This document shows positions 15,200-22,074 of a stretch of DNA of 35,154 nucleotides, piece after piece. The notes beneath the pieces are model-generated. The model was not told the origin of the DNA. It did not search any database and worked only from the letters and a program-made list of their open reading frames with translations. Source of the DNA: an uncultured bacterium (GTDB lineage: Bacteria > Cyanobacteriota > Vampirovibrionia > Gastranaerophilales > Gastranaerophilaceae); the NCBI GenBank assembly GCA_905215335.1, contig CAJMPQ010000018.1, forward strand, positions 1 through 35,154, read 5' to 3'. A program made the translations under genes and the position numbers. Every line of letters starts with the position of its first letter. The first letter of the stretch is position 1.

Positions 15200-16486
15200 C
15201 TAATTTATTAATTCTCCATAAATAGTTCCATTTTGAAAATGGGTTATTTTTATATTTTGTAGCGTATTATATAGGTCTTCTTTATTAGATTTTATTTGTA
15301 TAGTTAAATAATTTCTGGTTATTCCTTTTAGGTTGTTTGAATGTTTATCTCTACGTTTTTCAATTAAGACTTCTACAGTTCTTCCGATATTTTTCTCAAT
15401 GAATTCAGAATATTTCTTTTTAGAAATTTCTTTAACAATTGTAGCTCTTTGATTTTTTACAGAGTCTGAATTTTGATCCGGTAAAGATTCTCCAATAGTC
15501 CCTTTTCTTTGAGAATAAGGAAAAGTATGTATTTGAGTCAGACCAGATTTTTCTAAGTTTTGACGAGTGATTTCAAAATCTTCATTGGTTTCGCCCGCAA
15601 ATCCTGTTATTATATCACTTCCTAAGAATGGAAGATCAAAAGTTTGATTTATTTCTTCAATTTGTTTTAAATAAAACTCTGTTTTATAAAATCTATTCAT
15701 AGAGCGAAGAGTTTTGTCATTTGCAGATTGTAGTGATAAGTGAAAATGTGGGCAGAATTTTTTTGAATTTTTTAGGAATGCCAACATTTCTGGGGTTATT
15801 TCTGTCGGATTTAGTGATCCTAATCTGTATCTTTGAATTGTTGTTTTTTCTTCAATTTCTTTGAGTAAATCAAGTAGAGTTAAACCGATATCTTTTCCCC
15901 ATTGGCCTATGTGTATTCCTGTTAAAATAACTTCTTTAAATCCCAATTTAGAGAAATTATTAATTTGTTCAATTATGAATGGAATATCAGCACTTCTGCT
16001 TTTTCCTCTGGCTTTCCAGATAATACAATATGTGCATCTATTATCACAGCCATCTTGAATTTTTAGACTAGCACGAGTTTTTGTTGTGTCTATCAATTCA
16101 ACTTTATTAAATTCCGATAAGTTCATTATATCTTTTGCGTGTAGTCTTTCATCTGAATTTATGTAATCAAATAGGTGAAGTTTTTCATCATTACCTATAA
16201 CATAATCAATGAAATCGTTTTTTAATAATTCATCTTTTTCTATTTGCGCCATGCAACCTGTCGCAATTGTTATAATATTAGGGTTTTTATGTTTAGCCGC
16301 ACGCAAAAGATAAAGTGCTTCATTATCACTTTTGTGTGTTACGCTACAGGAATTTAATATATATATATCAGCATCTTCAATTTTATTTGTTTTTTCAAAA
16401 TTATGTTGTTTTAAATTTTCTTCTATTATGGCACTTTCAAATTGGTTAGATTTGCAGCCCATTGTATGGATATTAAATTTCTTCAT
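15200..16486 (-). CDS. mtaB: tRNA t6A37 methylthiotransferase (MtaB-type)
   Basis: A radical-SAM methylthiotransferase that adds a 2-methylthio group to N6-threonylcarbamoyladenosine at position 37 of ANN-decoding tRNAs. The N-terminal domain binds one [4Fe-4S] cluster through Cys11 (HTMGCKSN), Cys47 (NSCSV) and Cys78 (ATGCMAQ). The radical-SAM cluster ligands are Cys147, Cys151 and Cys154 in DGCDNRCTYCIIWKARG. A short TRAM-like RNA-binding tail ends the 428 residues. The HTMGCKSNQ start and overall length favour MtaB over MiaB or RimO. No Shine-Dalgarno sequence precedes the ATG; TATAAT lies 8 nt upstream, so the mRNA may be leaderless. Confidence 0.9.
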   Translation of the reverse strand: MKKFNIHTMGCKSNQFESAIIEENLKQHNFEKTNKIEDADIYILNSCSVTHKSDNEALYLLRAAKHKNPNIITIATGCMAQIEKDELLKNDFIDYVIGNDEKLHLFDYINSDERLHAKDIMNLSEFNKVELIDTTKTRASLKIQDGCDNRCTYCIIWKARGKSRSADIPFIIEQINNFSKLGFKEVILTGIHIGQWGKDIGLTLLDLLKEIEEKTTIQRYRLGSLNPTEITPEMLAFLKNSKKFCPHFHLSLQSANDKTLRSMNRFYKTEFYLKQIEEINQTFDLPFLGSDIITGFAGETNEDFEITRQNLEKSGLTQIHTFPYSQRKGTIGESLPDQNSDSVKNQRATIVKEISKKKYSEFIEKNIGRTVEVLIEKRRDKHSNNLKGITRNYLTIQIKSNKEDLYNTLQNIKITHFQNGTIYGELIN

Positions 16487-16494
16487 TCTTAGAT

Positions 16495-16521
16495 ATTATA
16501 AGAAACAATCGTAATTGTAAA
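16495..16521 (-). promoter_or_regulatory. Probable mtaB promoter, leaderless configuration
   Basis: TATAAT (complement of 16495-16500) lies 8 nt before the mtaB ATG. TTTACA (complement of 16516-16521) is a -35 candidate with a short 15-nt spacer. The predicted start is about 2 nt before the ATG. Confidence 0.55.
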
Positions 16522-16557
16522 TATTTGTGTACATATGTTATAATAATAGCAAAAAAA

Positions 16558-16586
16558 TTTACTTTCCGTTTTAATATGTATATAAT
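16558..16586 (+). promoter_or_regulatory. Promoter upstream of the 273-aa membrane protein gene
   Basis: TTTACT (16558-16563), 17-nt spacer, TATAAT (16581-16586). The predicted start is near 16593, about 20 nt before the ATG at 16614, leaving room for the TAGGTG ribosome-binding site. Confidence 0.65.
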
Positions 16587-16613
16587 TGTAGTGTGAAAGG
16601 TATAGGTGTATTT

Positions 16614-17435
16614 ATGCAAGTTAATTCTGTTTCTTCAGCAATGGCAGGTAAAACATCATTTGGTAGAAAGCATGATCGAAATGAAGATTATGTTTTGAAT
16701 CCTAGAATTCTTAATGAATTTGCAAATATGGATGATAAAACAATTAGACAAGCTGCATATCTTAAAGCTTCACATGATGTAAATGATAAGAAACATAATA
16801 GAATTACTTCAGCATTATACTATTCAATTCCACTAGCTGCAGGTTTAGCTGCTGCTGTTAGAACACCTGCTTTGGGTAAATACACAAGATCTATAAAATT
16901 AAATAATTTTGTTGGAACTGCATTGAATTGGATTGGAACCTTTGCAGCTATCGATTTAGTGTTTGGTGCTAAACGTAAGTTAGAAAAACATAGTCCTGCT
17001 GTAAATGAATTTTCTCAAAATAACCCAGTAATGTCTACATTAGCTTCTATCGGTGTAAGTTTAGCAGCTATTTGGGGTGCTGGTAAAGGTATTTCAAAAT
17101 TAGCTTCAAAAGTTGCTTCTAAAGCTACAAAAAAACAAAATATTGCAGCTTTGAGATCTTTTGTTAAATTAAATAATAAATTAAATGATAGTAAAATTTT
17201 AAATAAAATGTCTGAACATTTAGCGAAAGTTCCATCAGGTATTAAGGAATTTGCTAAAGGTGTACTTGATTATTCTCCATTGTTGTTAATTGTATCAAGT
17301 ATTACTCATTCATTCGGTCATGAAAAAGTTAAAGCTCAAGAATATGCTAACAATTATAGAGATTTAAAAACTGCACAAGCTATCACAAGAGAAAGATTAG
17401 CTGCAGCTTCAGAAGGTTTAGCAGAAGAAGATTAG
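16614..17435 (+). CDS. Uncharacterised four-segment membrane protein (273 aa)
   Basis: I do not recognise this protein. It starts MQVNSVSS and carries TSFGRK at residues 14-19, resembling ISFSAK at the N-terminus of the 346-residue protein at 4503. Counting from this start, hydrophobic segments lie at about 57-76 (ITSALYYSIPLAAGLAAAV), 91-110, 131-153 and 218-231, with basic, Ala/Lys-rich helices between them and a soluble acidic C-terminus ending in GLAEED. There are no cysteines or enzyme motifs. A GTG at 16593 would add seven residues. The ATG is preferred because TAGGTG lies 7-8 nt upstream and the GTG coincides with the predicted transcription start. It stands alone, between its own promoter and terminator. 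Probably inner membrane. Confidence 0.72.
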   Translation: MQVNSVSSAMAGKTSFGRKHDRNEDYVLNPRILNEFANMDDKTIRQAAYLKASHDVNDKKHNRITSALYYSIPLAAGLAAAVRTPALGKYTRSIKLNNFVGTALNWIGTFAAIDLVFGAKRKLEKHSPAVNEFSQNNPVMSTLASIGVSLAAIWGAGKGISKLASKVASKATKKQNIAALRSFVKLNNKLNDSKILNKMSEHLAKVPSGIKEFAKGVLDYSPLLLIVSSITHSFGHEKVKAQEYANNYRDLKTAQAITRERLAAASEGLAEED

Positions 17436-17455
17436 TTTTGACTTAATAAAAATTT

Positions 17456-17495
17456 AAAAAGCGAATCAAGGGTTTCTTTGGTTCGCTTTTTATTT
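17456..17495 (+). terminator. Intrinsic terminator after the 273-aa membrane protein gene
   Basis: A 16-bp stem with two G-U wobbles (arms 17456-17471 and 17476-17491; core GCGAA/TTCGC) and a GTTT loop, followed by a T-rich run. The -10 box of the next gene begins at 17496, so terminator and next promoter abut. Confidence 0.88.
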
Positions 17496-17501
17496 TATAA
17501 T
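17496..17501 (+). promoter_or_regulatory. -10 box directly before the formyltransferase-like gene
   Basis: A perfect TATAAT 7 nt before the ATG at 17509; there is no ribosome-binding site. The -35 region would fall within the preceding terminator stem (TTTCTT at the 17-nt position), a weak match. The predicted mRNA starts within about 1 nt of the ATG. Confidence 0.5.
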
Positions 17502-17508
17502 AAATAAT

Positions 17509-18462
17509 ATGAGAGTAGTGGTGTTAGGTAAAGGTTTGATGTTAGCTAATATTGTTCTTGGAGTATTGGACTCAGGAGCAGAATTGGTTGGGGTTTTTAG
17601 ATATGAACAAACCTCATCTTCACCTTTTCAATTAGCTATTCAAGATTTTTTTAAGCCTGCACCTGAAGTAACTCTTTTAAAACAGTTGAACATAAGACAG
17701 ATAAGGTTAAAATCTGCTAATGGTCCTTTATTTAAAAAACTGATGCTTACGATGAATGTTGATTTAATTATTGTAGGTACTTGGAAAGAAAAAATATCAA
17801 AAGAAACTTTTAATTTGCCGACTATAGCAACTGTCAATGTTCATCCGTCATTATTGCCAAAGTATAGAGGCCCTAATCCTTATATGCAAACAATTTTACA
17901 CGGTGAAAAGTATTCTGGAGTTACCATTCATTTAATGAGTGAAAGATTCGATCAGGGGCCAATTTTAAAACAAGAAAAAGTTGAAATTTTAGATACTGAT
18001 ACTTCAAAAGAACTAAGAGAAAAAACTGTAAGAAAAGCACGTTCTTTGGTTGCAGAATTTATTGAAGATTTGAATAATAAAATGTTAACGCCTATTGCTC
18101 AATCTGAAAAATATGCGACTTATTATCCTAATATCTCAGGTGAAGAAAGAATGTTAGATTTTAATTATCAAACATCTGATGAAATATCAAGAACGATAAG
18201 GGCGTTACACCCATTTTTACCTTGCTATATTGAATATAAAAATAAATTTTTTATAGTAAACCCATATAATTTTCATATTTTGTCTGAGCAAATTGAAACC
18301 GCTCCTGGTTCTATAATTGACAAAGATTCAGATAAAGCTTCTCTAACTATAGTTTGTAAAGACAAAAGAGCCATAAAATTCGTAGGGTTAAGATTGTACA
18401 AATTTGGTTTTATTACAAAATATTTTATTAATAAATTTGTTAAAGTTGATGCTACTTTTTAG
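17509..18462 (+). CDS. Methionyl-tRNA formyltransferase-like protein (formyltransferase family)
   Basis: A 317-residue protein with a folate-dependent formyltransferase N-domain. The catalytic triad fits Asn110 and His112 in NVHPSLLPKYRGPNP and Asp148 in FDQGPIL, with GVTIHLMS between them as in Fmt. The C-terminal part (from about 210) resembles the Fmt tRNA-binding region, with SDEISRTIRALHPFLPCY. The N-terminus, MRVVVLGKGLMLANIVL, differs from the usual Fmt start, which has a GTPxFA motif. It could therefore be a divergent Fmt or a paralogue formylating another amine. Its last 11 bp overlap the 3' end of mnmG on the other strand, with no terminator between. Confidence 0.75.
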   Translation: MRVVVLGKGLMLANIVLGVLDSGAELVGVFRYEQTSSSPFQLAIQDFFKPAPEVTLLKQLNIRQIRLKSANGPLFKKLMLTMNVDLIIVGTWKEKISKETFNLPTIATVNVHPSLLPKYRGPNPYMQTILHGEKYSGVTIHLMSERFDQGPILKQEKVEILDTDTSKELREKTVRKARSLVAEFIEDLNNKMLTPIAQSEKYATYYPNISGEERMLDFNYQTSDEISRTIRALHPFLPCYIEYKNKFFIVNPYNFHILSEQIETAPGSIIDKDSDKASLTIVCKDKRAIKFVGLRLYKFGFITKYFINKFVKVDATF

Positions 18463-20335
18463 AAATCATATTTTTATCTAGCATAACCATAAGGATTGAA
18501 ATATCAGCAGGTTTAACTCCACCAATTCGCGCAGCTTGAGCAAGAGTTTTAGGTTTGATTTTTGCTAATTTTTCTTTTGTTTCTGAAGAAATATGATCAA
18601 TTTGTGAGTAATCAATATTTTCAGGAATTTTAAATTTTTCTAATTTACCAGCCTGATCAACTTGTTCTTCTTGGCGTTTAATGTAACCATCATATTTTAT
18701 GATTACTTCAATTTGTTCATAAACTTCTTTAGCTATATTTAGAGCTTTGGTGTTTGCGTCTAATTCTTGTATAATCTTATAATTTATATTTGGACGTTTT
18801 AATAACTCAGAAGCTTTTATTCCTCTATCAATGTGTTCTCCATATTTTGCAAGAATATTGTTGTTAGCTTCTGAAGGCGAAATTTTTAAAGTTTCTAAAC
18901 GTTCTTTTTCTATTTTGATTAGTTCTTGTTTTTTAGTAAATCTTGCAAATTGTTCATCATCAATTAATCCAATTTTATGTCCAATTGGTGTAAGTCTTTC
19001 ATCTGCATTATCTTGTCTTAGTAAAAGTCTGTACTCAGAACGAGATGTAAGCATTCTGTAAGGATCTTGAATATCTTTAGTTACCAAGTCATCAATAAGA
19101 GTTCCCGTGTAGGATGAGCTTCTAGATAATTCAAGCATTTCAGAACCATTCAAGTAGTTAAATGCATTAATTCCCGCAATTAAGCCTTGTGCGGCTGCTT
19201 CTTCGTATCCGCTTGTACCATTAATTTGGCCACCAAAGAATAGCCCTTTAATTTTTTTAGACATTAGCGAATGTGTTGTTTGAACAGCTGGTACATAATC
19301 ATATTCTACAGCATACGCTGGTTTTATGATATGAGCTTTTTCCAAGCCAGGTAAACTTCTTATCATTTTTACTTGAACGTCTGCCGGTAAACTTGTTGAA
19401 AATCCTTGAATATATGTTTCGTAAGTTCCTAAACCTTCTGGCTCAATAAAGATATGGTGAGATGGATTAGATGCAAATCTTACAATTTTATCTTCAATAG
19501 AAGGACAATATCTTGGCCCCACACCATGTATTAAACCTTGGAACATTGGAGATTTATCAAGGTTTGAGCGTATAATTTCGTGTGTTTCTTCAGTTGTTCT
19601 TGTTAGATAACAAGGATAAGTTTTTCTAATAGGTCTGTTTGGTTTAAAAGAGAAAAAGCTAAGTTCTTCATCTCCAGGTTGAATTGTCATTTTTGAATAG
19701 TCTATAGTTCTTTTATCAACTCTGGCAGGAGTTCCTGTTTTTAATTTTTTTGTTTCAATGCCAAGTTTATGCAAAGAATCAGATAGACCTATAGCAGCTT
19801 TTTCTCCAAGTCTACCTGCACTATAAGAACGTAAGCCAACAAAAATTCTACCTTCTAAAGATGTGCCGGTAGTTAATACAATTGCATTTGCTCTATATTC
19901 AATTCCAAACTCATCTATAGCACCGATAATTCTATCACCATCAACAATTAGATCTGTAATACAGCATTGTTTTAGATAGATATTTTCGTTGCTTTCGATT
20001 AAGTTTCTCATGTAACGAGTATATTCTGCTTTATCAGATTGAGCACGTAGAGCTCGAACAGCGGGTCCTTTAGAAGAGTTTAGCACTTTCATTTGGATGT
20101 AAGTTGCATCTGTAACCTCACCCATAACACCACCTAGAGCATCTATTTCTCTAACTAATGTCGATTTTGCAGGACCACCAACCGCAGGATTACATGGTTG
20201 TAGAGCGATGTTGTCTACGTTTAGTGTGCAAAGTAAAACTTTCATTCCTAATTTTGCGCAAGCTAAAGTTGCCTCGCAACCAGCGTGGCCTGCTCCTACA
20301 ACTATTATGTCGAATTTGTTGTTCATATAATCCAT
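18452..20335 (-). CDS. mnmG: tRNA uridine-5-carboxymethylaminomethyl modification enzyme MnmG (GidA)
   Basis: The FAD-dependent subunit of the MnmE-MnmG complex, which installs cmnm5/nm5 groups at wobble uridine 34 of certain tRNAs. Visible features: the FAD-binding GAGHAGCEA near the N-terminus, NPAVGGPAKSTLVREIDALGG (GidA signature, read in parts), TTGTSLEGRIFVG, and GGQINGTSGYEEAAAQGL. The C-terminal helical domain ends in GGVKPADISILMVML. The ATG at 20335 gives 627 residues, the usual length. A longer in-frame TTG at 20353 would run across TATAAT and is rejected. No ribosome-binding site precedes the ATG, so a leaderless mRNA is likely. mnmE is not in the window. Confidence 0.95.
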   Translation of the reverse strand: MDYMNNKFDIIVVGAGHAGCEATLACAKLGMKVLLCTLNVDNIALQPCNPAVGGPAKSTLVREIDALGGVMGEVTDATYIQMKVLNSSKGPAVRALRAQSDKAEYTRYMRNLIESNENIYLKQCCITDLIVDGDRIIGAIDEFGIEYRANAIVLTTGTSLEGRIFVGLRSYSAGRLGEKAAIGLSDSLHKLGIETKKLKTGTPARVDKRTIDYSKMTIQPGDEELSFFSFKPNRPIRKTYPCYLTRTTEETHEIIRSNLDKSPMFQGLIHGVGPRYCPSIEDKIVRFASNPSHHIFIEPEGLGTYETYIQGFSTSLPADVQVKMIRSLPGLEKAHIIKPAYAVEYDYVPAVQTTHSLMSKKIKGLFFGGQINGTSGYEEAAAQGLIAGINAFNYLNGSEMLELSRSSSYTGTLIDDLVTKDIQDPYRMLTSRSEYRLLLRQDNADERLTPIGHKIGLIDDEQFARFTKKQELIKIEKERLETLKISPSEANNNILAKYGEHIDRGIKASELLKRPNINYKIIQELDANTKALNIAKEVYEQIEVIIKYDGYIKRQEEQVDQAGKLEKFKIPENIDYSQIDHISSETKEKLAKIKPKTLAQAARIGGVKPADISILMVMLDKNMISKK

Positions 20336-20341
20336 ACTTTT

Positions 20342-20347
20342 ATTATA
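20342..20347 (-). promoter_or_regulatory. -10 box placing the mnmG transcript start at the ATG
   Basis: TATAAT (complement of 20342-20347) ends 6 nt before the ATG, so a start 7 nt downstream of the box falls on the A of the ATG. No clear -35 is present. A 9-codon ORF (MNLMDLFAL) ends inside this box, probably by chance. Confidence 0.55.
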
Positions 20348-20422
20348 GAGCAAACAAATCCATAAGGTTCATTTTTTGGTGTTTCTGTTACTTTTTTTAT
20401 ATTTTTTGCAACACAAAATATT

Positions 20423-20440
20423 CGTTTAATAGATTAAACG
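20423..20440. repeat. 18-bp palindrome between mnmG and the microprotein gene
   Basis: CGTTTAAT-AG-ATTAAACG is a perfect 8+8 inverted repeat with a 2-nt centre, about 90 bp upstream of mnmG. The centre is too short for an unstrained hairpin and no U-run follows directly. It therefore looks more like a dimeric protein binding site than a terminator, although a weak terminator for the microprotein mRNA is possible. Confidence 0.4.
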
Positions 20441-20509
20441 TAACTTTCACACTAATAAAGACCCATAAACTCTCTCGATGTCAAATGCAGAAATTTTTAA
20501 AATTTTTGT

Positions 20510-20602
20510 TTAGCTTTCGGTTGTTAATTCTTCCCAGATGCTTGGCACTACGATTAATGCAGTATAAACGATAAAACCGAATAAAATTAAGTTAATAGCC
20601 AT
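20510..20602 (-). CDS. Single-segment membrane microprotein (30 aa)
   Basis: A 30-codon ORF. It begins MAINLILFGFIVY, continues TALIVVPSIW and ends EELTTES. Residues 3-19 form one hydrophobic segment; Pro20 and Trp23 mark the interface and the acidic C-terminus would be soluble. AAAAGGAGG (complement of 20609-20617) lies 6 nt before the ATG and is one of the strongest ribosome-binding sites in the window, which argues strongly for translation. It fills most of a 358-bp gap otherwise without genes. The family is unknown. The size and layout recall tiny cyanobacterial membrane subunits, but I do not claim homology. Confidence 0.65.
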   Translation of the reverse strand: MAINLILFGFIVYTALIVVPSIWEELTTES

Positions 20603-20675
20603 GATAAACCTCCTTTTAGGTTCATGTATATTAATCCCATTTTTTAAGAAAAATAACAATTTCTACATTAAATAG

Positions 20676-20703
20676 TTGAATTATTTACAAAAGTTAATAT
20701 AAA
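20676..20703 (+). promoter_or_regulatory. Promoter of the zinc-ribbon gene, leaderless configuration
   Basis: TTGAAT (20676-20681), 16-nt spacer, TATAAA (20698-20703), then 8 nt to the ATG at 20712 with no ribosome-binding site. The predicted start is about 2 nt upstream of the ATG. Confidence 0.55.
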
Positions 20704-20711
20704 ATAACTAT

Positions 20712-21002
20712 ATGAAAAGATTTACCCAAAAAGAAATAAAAACAATGTTTTCCGGCTTGTGCTGTTCTCATTGTAAAAATGAATTTAGTATTGATTCTAT
20801 AAAGGTTATGGAAAGAGATGGAGATATTCAAATTTGTAATTTGAAGTGCCAAAAATGTGGTAAAGATTTTGGTGATGTTGTATTTAATTATAATCGAAAA
20901 TCTGAAAATCATTTGCCCTTAGAGGTTGTGGAAGGTCCTCCTCCTATTTCGTATGATGACGTAATTGAAGCTCATAAATTTATTAAGAACAATTTTAATT
21001 AG
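20712..21002 (+). CDS. Small zinc-ribbon protein of unknown function (96 aa)
   Basis: A 96-residue soluble protein. Two Cys pairs form a zinc-ribbon-like site: Cys18-x2-Cys21 in LCCSHCKNEF and Cys46-x2-Cys49 in LKCQKCGKDFG, with Cys17 and Cys42 as extras. The C-terminus carries a Pro-rich turn and an amphipathic helix, GPPPISYDDVIEAHKFIKN, that looks like a protein interaction segment. No enzyme motif is visible. It may bind nucleic acid or a protein; the function is unknown. It has no Shine-Dalgarno sequence. The putative metalloprotease follows within 55 nt, so the two may be co-transcribed. Confidence 0.78.
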   Translation: MKRFTQKEIKTMFSGLCCSHCKNEFSIDSIKVMERDGDIQICNLKCQKCGKDFGDVVFNYNRKSENHLPLEVVEGPPPISYDDVIEAHKFIKNNFN

Positions 21003-21056
21003 GCAAATTTATTGCAAGGTCCGTTTTTATATTATTGTAGGGAAAATAATAATATA

Positions 21057-21998
21057 ATGGTAAATTTTTCGCGAATAATCTTTAAAACTACAGGTATGAT
21101 GTCCAATAAAGAAGTGGTAAAAACTTCGAGAAAAATTGGTGTTTTACTTGCCGAAGAAACAAAAAATGGTTCTAGATTTACCACTAAACGAATTGGAGAA
21201 CTCTTAACTGATTCTATTGGTAAAAAGCGAGCTAATAAAATTGTTATATCAGATACGTATGAAGATTTAGAACGCTATATGAGGGCTTTAGGTGTAACCG
21301 ATGAGGTTATGATGAAAGATTATTATAGGGGGACAGCGTCTTCTGTTTTGACAAATCCTAAGGATAAATCAGTGTTACTTTCATTAAGAGTAAAAGATTA
21401 TCGTCCGGAAGAAGCTTTAAATTTAGCTTCGCATGAATTAGAACACGCATTGAGTCAATCTATTACTCCAGAAGTTAAATTTGAGTATTTATATGCGAAG
21501 TTGAGAGGTAAAAATTATTTAGAAAATTATATTGCAAAATATGGTGAAGTAATTAATCAGAAGAATATAGAGCTACAAGATTTTTTATTAAGTTTTTCGA
21601 AATTAGATAGAACTATTTCTGGTAGTGCTGTAGGTGCAACAACTGCTTATCCTTTGAATGTTCAAGGATTAGTGAGTCATTTGGAACTTCCGAATAAAAA
21701 GGCATTAGATGAGATTTTAAATAATAAACTTAAAGAATTATTGGATCAGGATAATAGTACTAATGAAAAAATATTATCTTCTTTATCCAGTATTTTAAAA
21801 GAAGAATCAAGAGCATATAGGGTTGGGGGTGCAGTGGAACGTCATTGGAAAGAAATAAATGGTATTCATGATTCAAATGCCAATAATTCTGAAATGATGG
21901 CTCTATTGTATGATGAAACTTTGAAACAAGTAAAAAAAGAATATAATGCATTATTCATAAATCGATTAAAATCTTTTTTTAGATTTAATAATAAATAA
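21057..21998 (+). CDS. Putative HExxH zinc metalloprotease (313 aa)
   Basis: I do not recognise the family, but the sequence has a zincin signature: His126-Glu127-Leu-Glu-His130 in LASHELEHALS. About 120 residues later comes Glu250-x-x-Ala253 in KEESRAYRVG, a plausible gluzincin-type third zinc ligand. No signal peptide or transmembrane segment is clear, so it is probably cytoplasmic. The C-terminus is basic (NRLKSFFRFNN). Start choice is uncertain. The ATG at 21057 has TAGGGA but 13 nt away; an in-frame TTG at 21012 has AGG 8 nt upstream and would add 15 residues. It ends before a shared terminator with aspS. Proteolysis is inference from motifs only. Confidence 0.68.
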   Translation: MVNFSRIIFKTTGMMSNKEVVKTSRKIGVLLAEETKNGSRFTTKRIGELLTDSIGKKRANKIVISDTYEDLERYMRALGVTDEVMMKDYYRGTASSVLTNPKDKSVLLSLRVKDYRPEEALNLASHELEHALSQSITPEVKFEYLYAKLRGKNYLENYIAKYGEVINQKNIELQDFLLSFSKLDRTISGSAVGATTAYPLNVQGLVSHLELPNKKALDEILNNKLKELLDQDNSTNEKILSSLSSILKEESRAYRVGGAVERHWKEINGIHDSNANNSEMMALLYDETLKQVKKEYNALFINRLKSFFRFNNK

Positions 21999-22017
21999 AC
22001 AAATTTAATGTAGGTAT

Positions 22018-22059
22018 AAAAAAGAGCCTTGAATTATAATTTCAAGGCTCTTTTTTTTT
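22018..22059. terminator. Bidirectional intrinsic terminator before aspS
   Basis: GAGCCTTGAA (22024-22033) and TTCAAGGCTC (22041-22050) form a perfect 10-bp stem, extended by A and T tracts, with a 7-nt loop. The U-run on the plus strand is nine long. It serves the convergent metalloprotease and aspS genes. Confidence 0.93.
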
Positions 22060-22074
22060 CTTACTTATAAATAA

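Noticed and set aside
20351..20353. TTG as an upstream start of mnmG
   Set aside because: It would add six residues encoded across a perfect TATAAT, and the ATG at 20335 gives the standard family length.
20158..20574. 138-codon open frame on the plus strand
   Set aside because: It lies mostly antisense to mnmG, has a Cys/Arg/Phe-rich composition unlike a real protein here and no ribosome-binding site, and also runs across the microprotein gene.
20510..20602. Microprotein as a photosystem or cytochrome b6f small subunit
   Set aside because: Only size and a single hydrophobic segment are shared with such subunits. No diagnostic residues could be matched by eye, so homology is not claimed.
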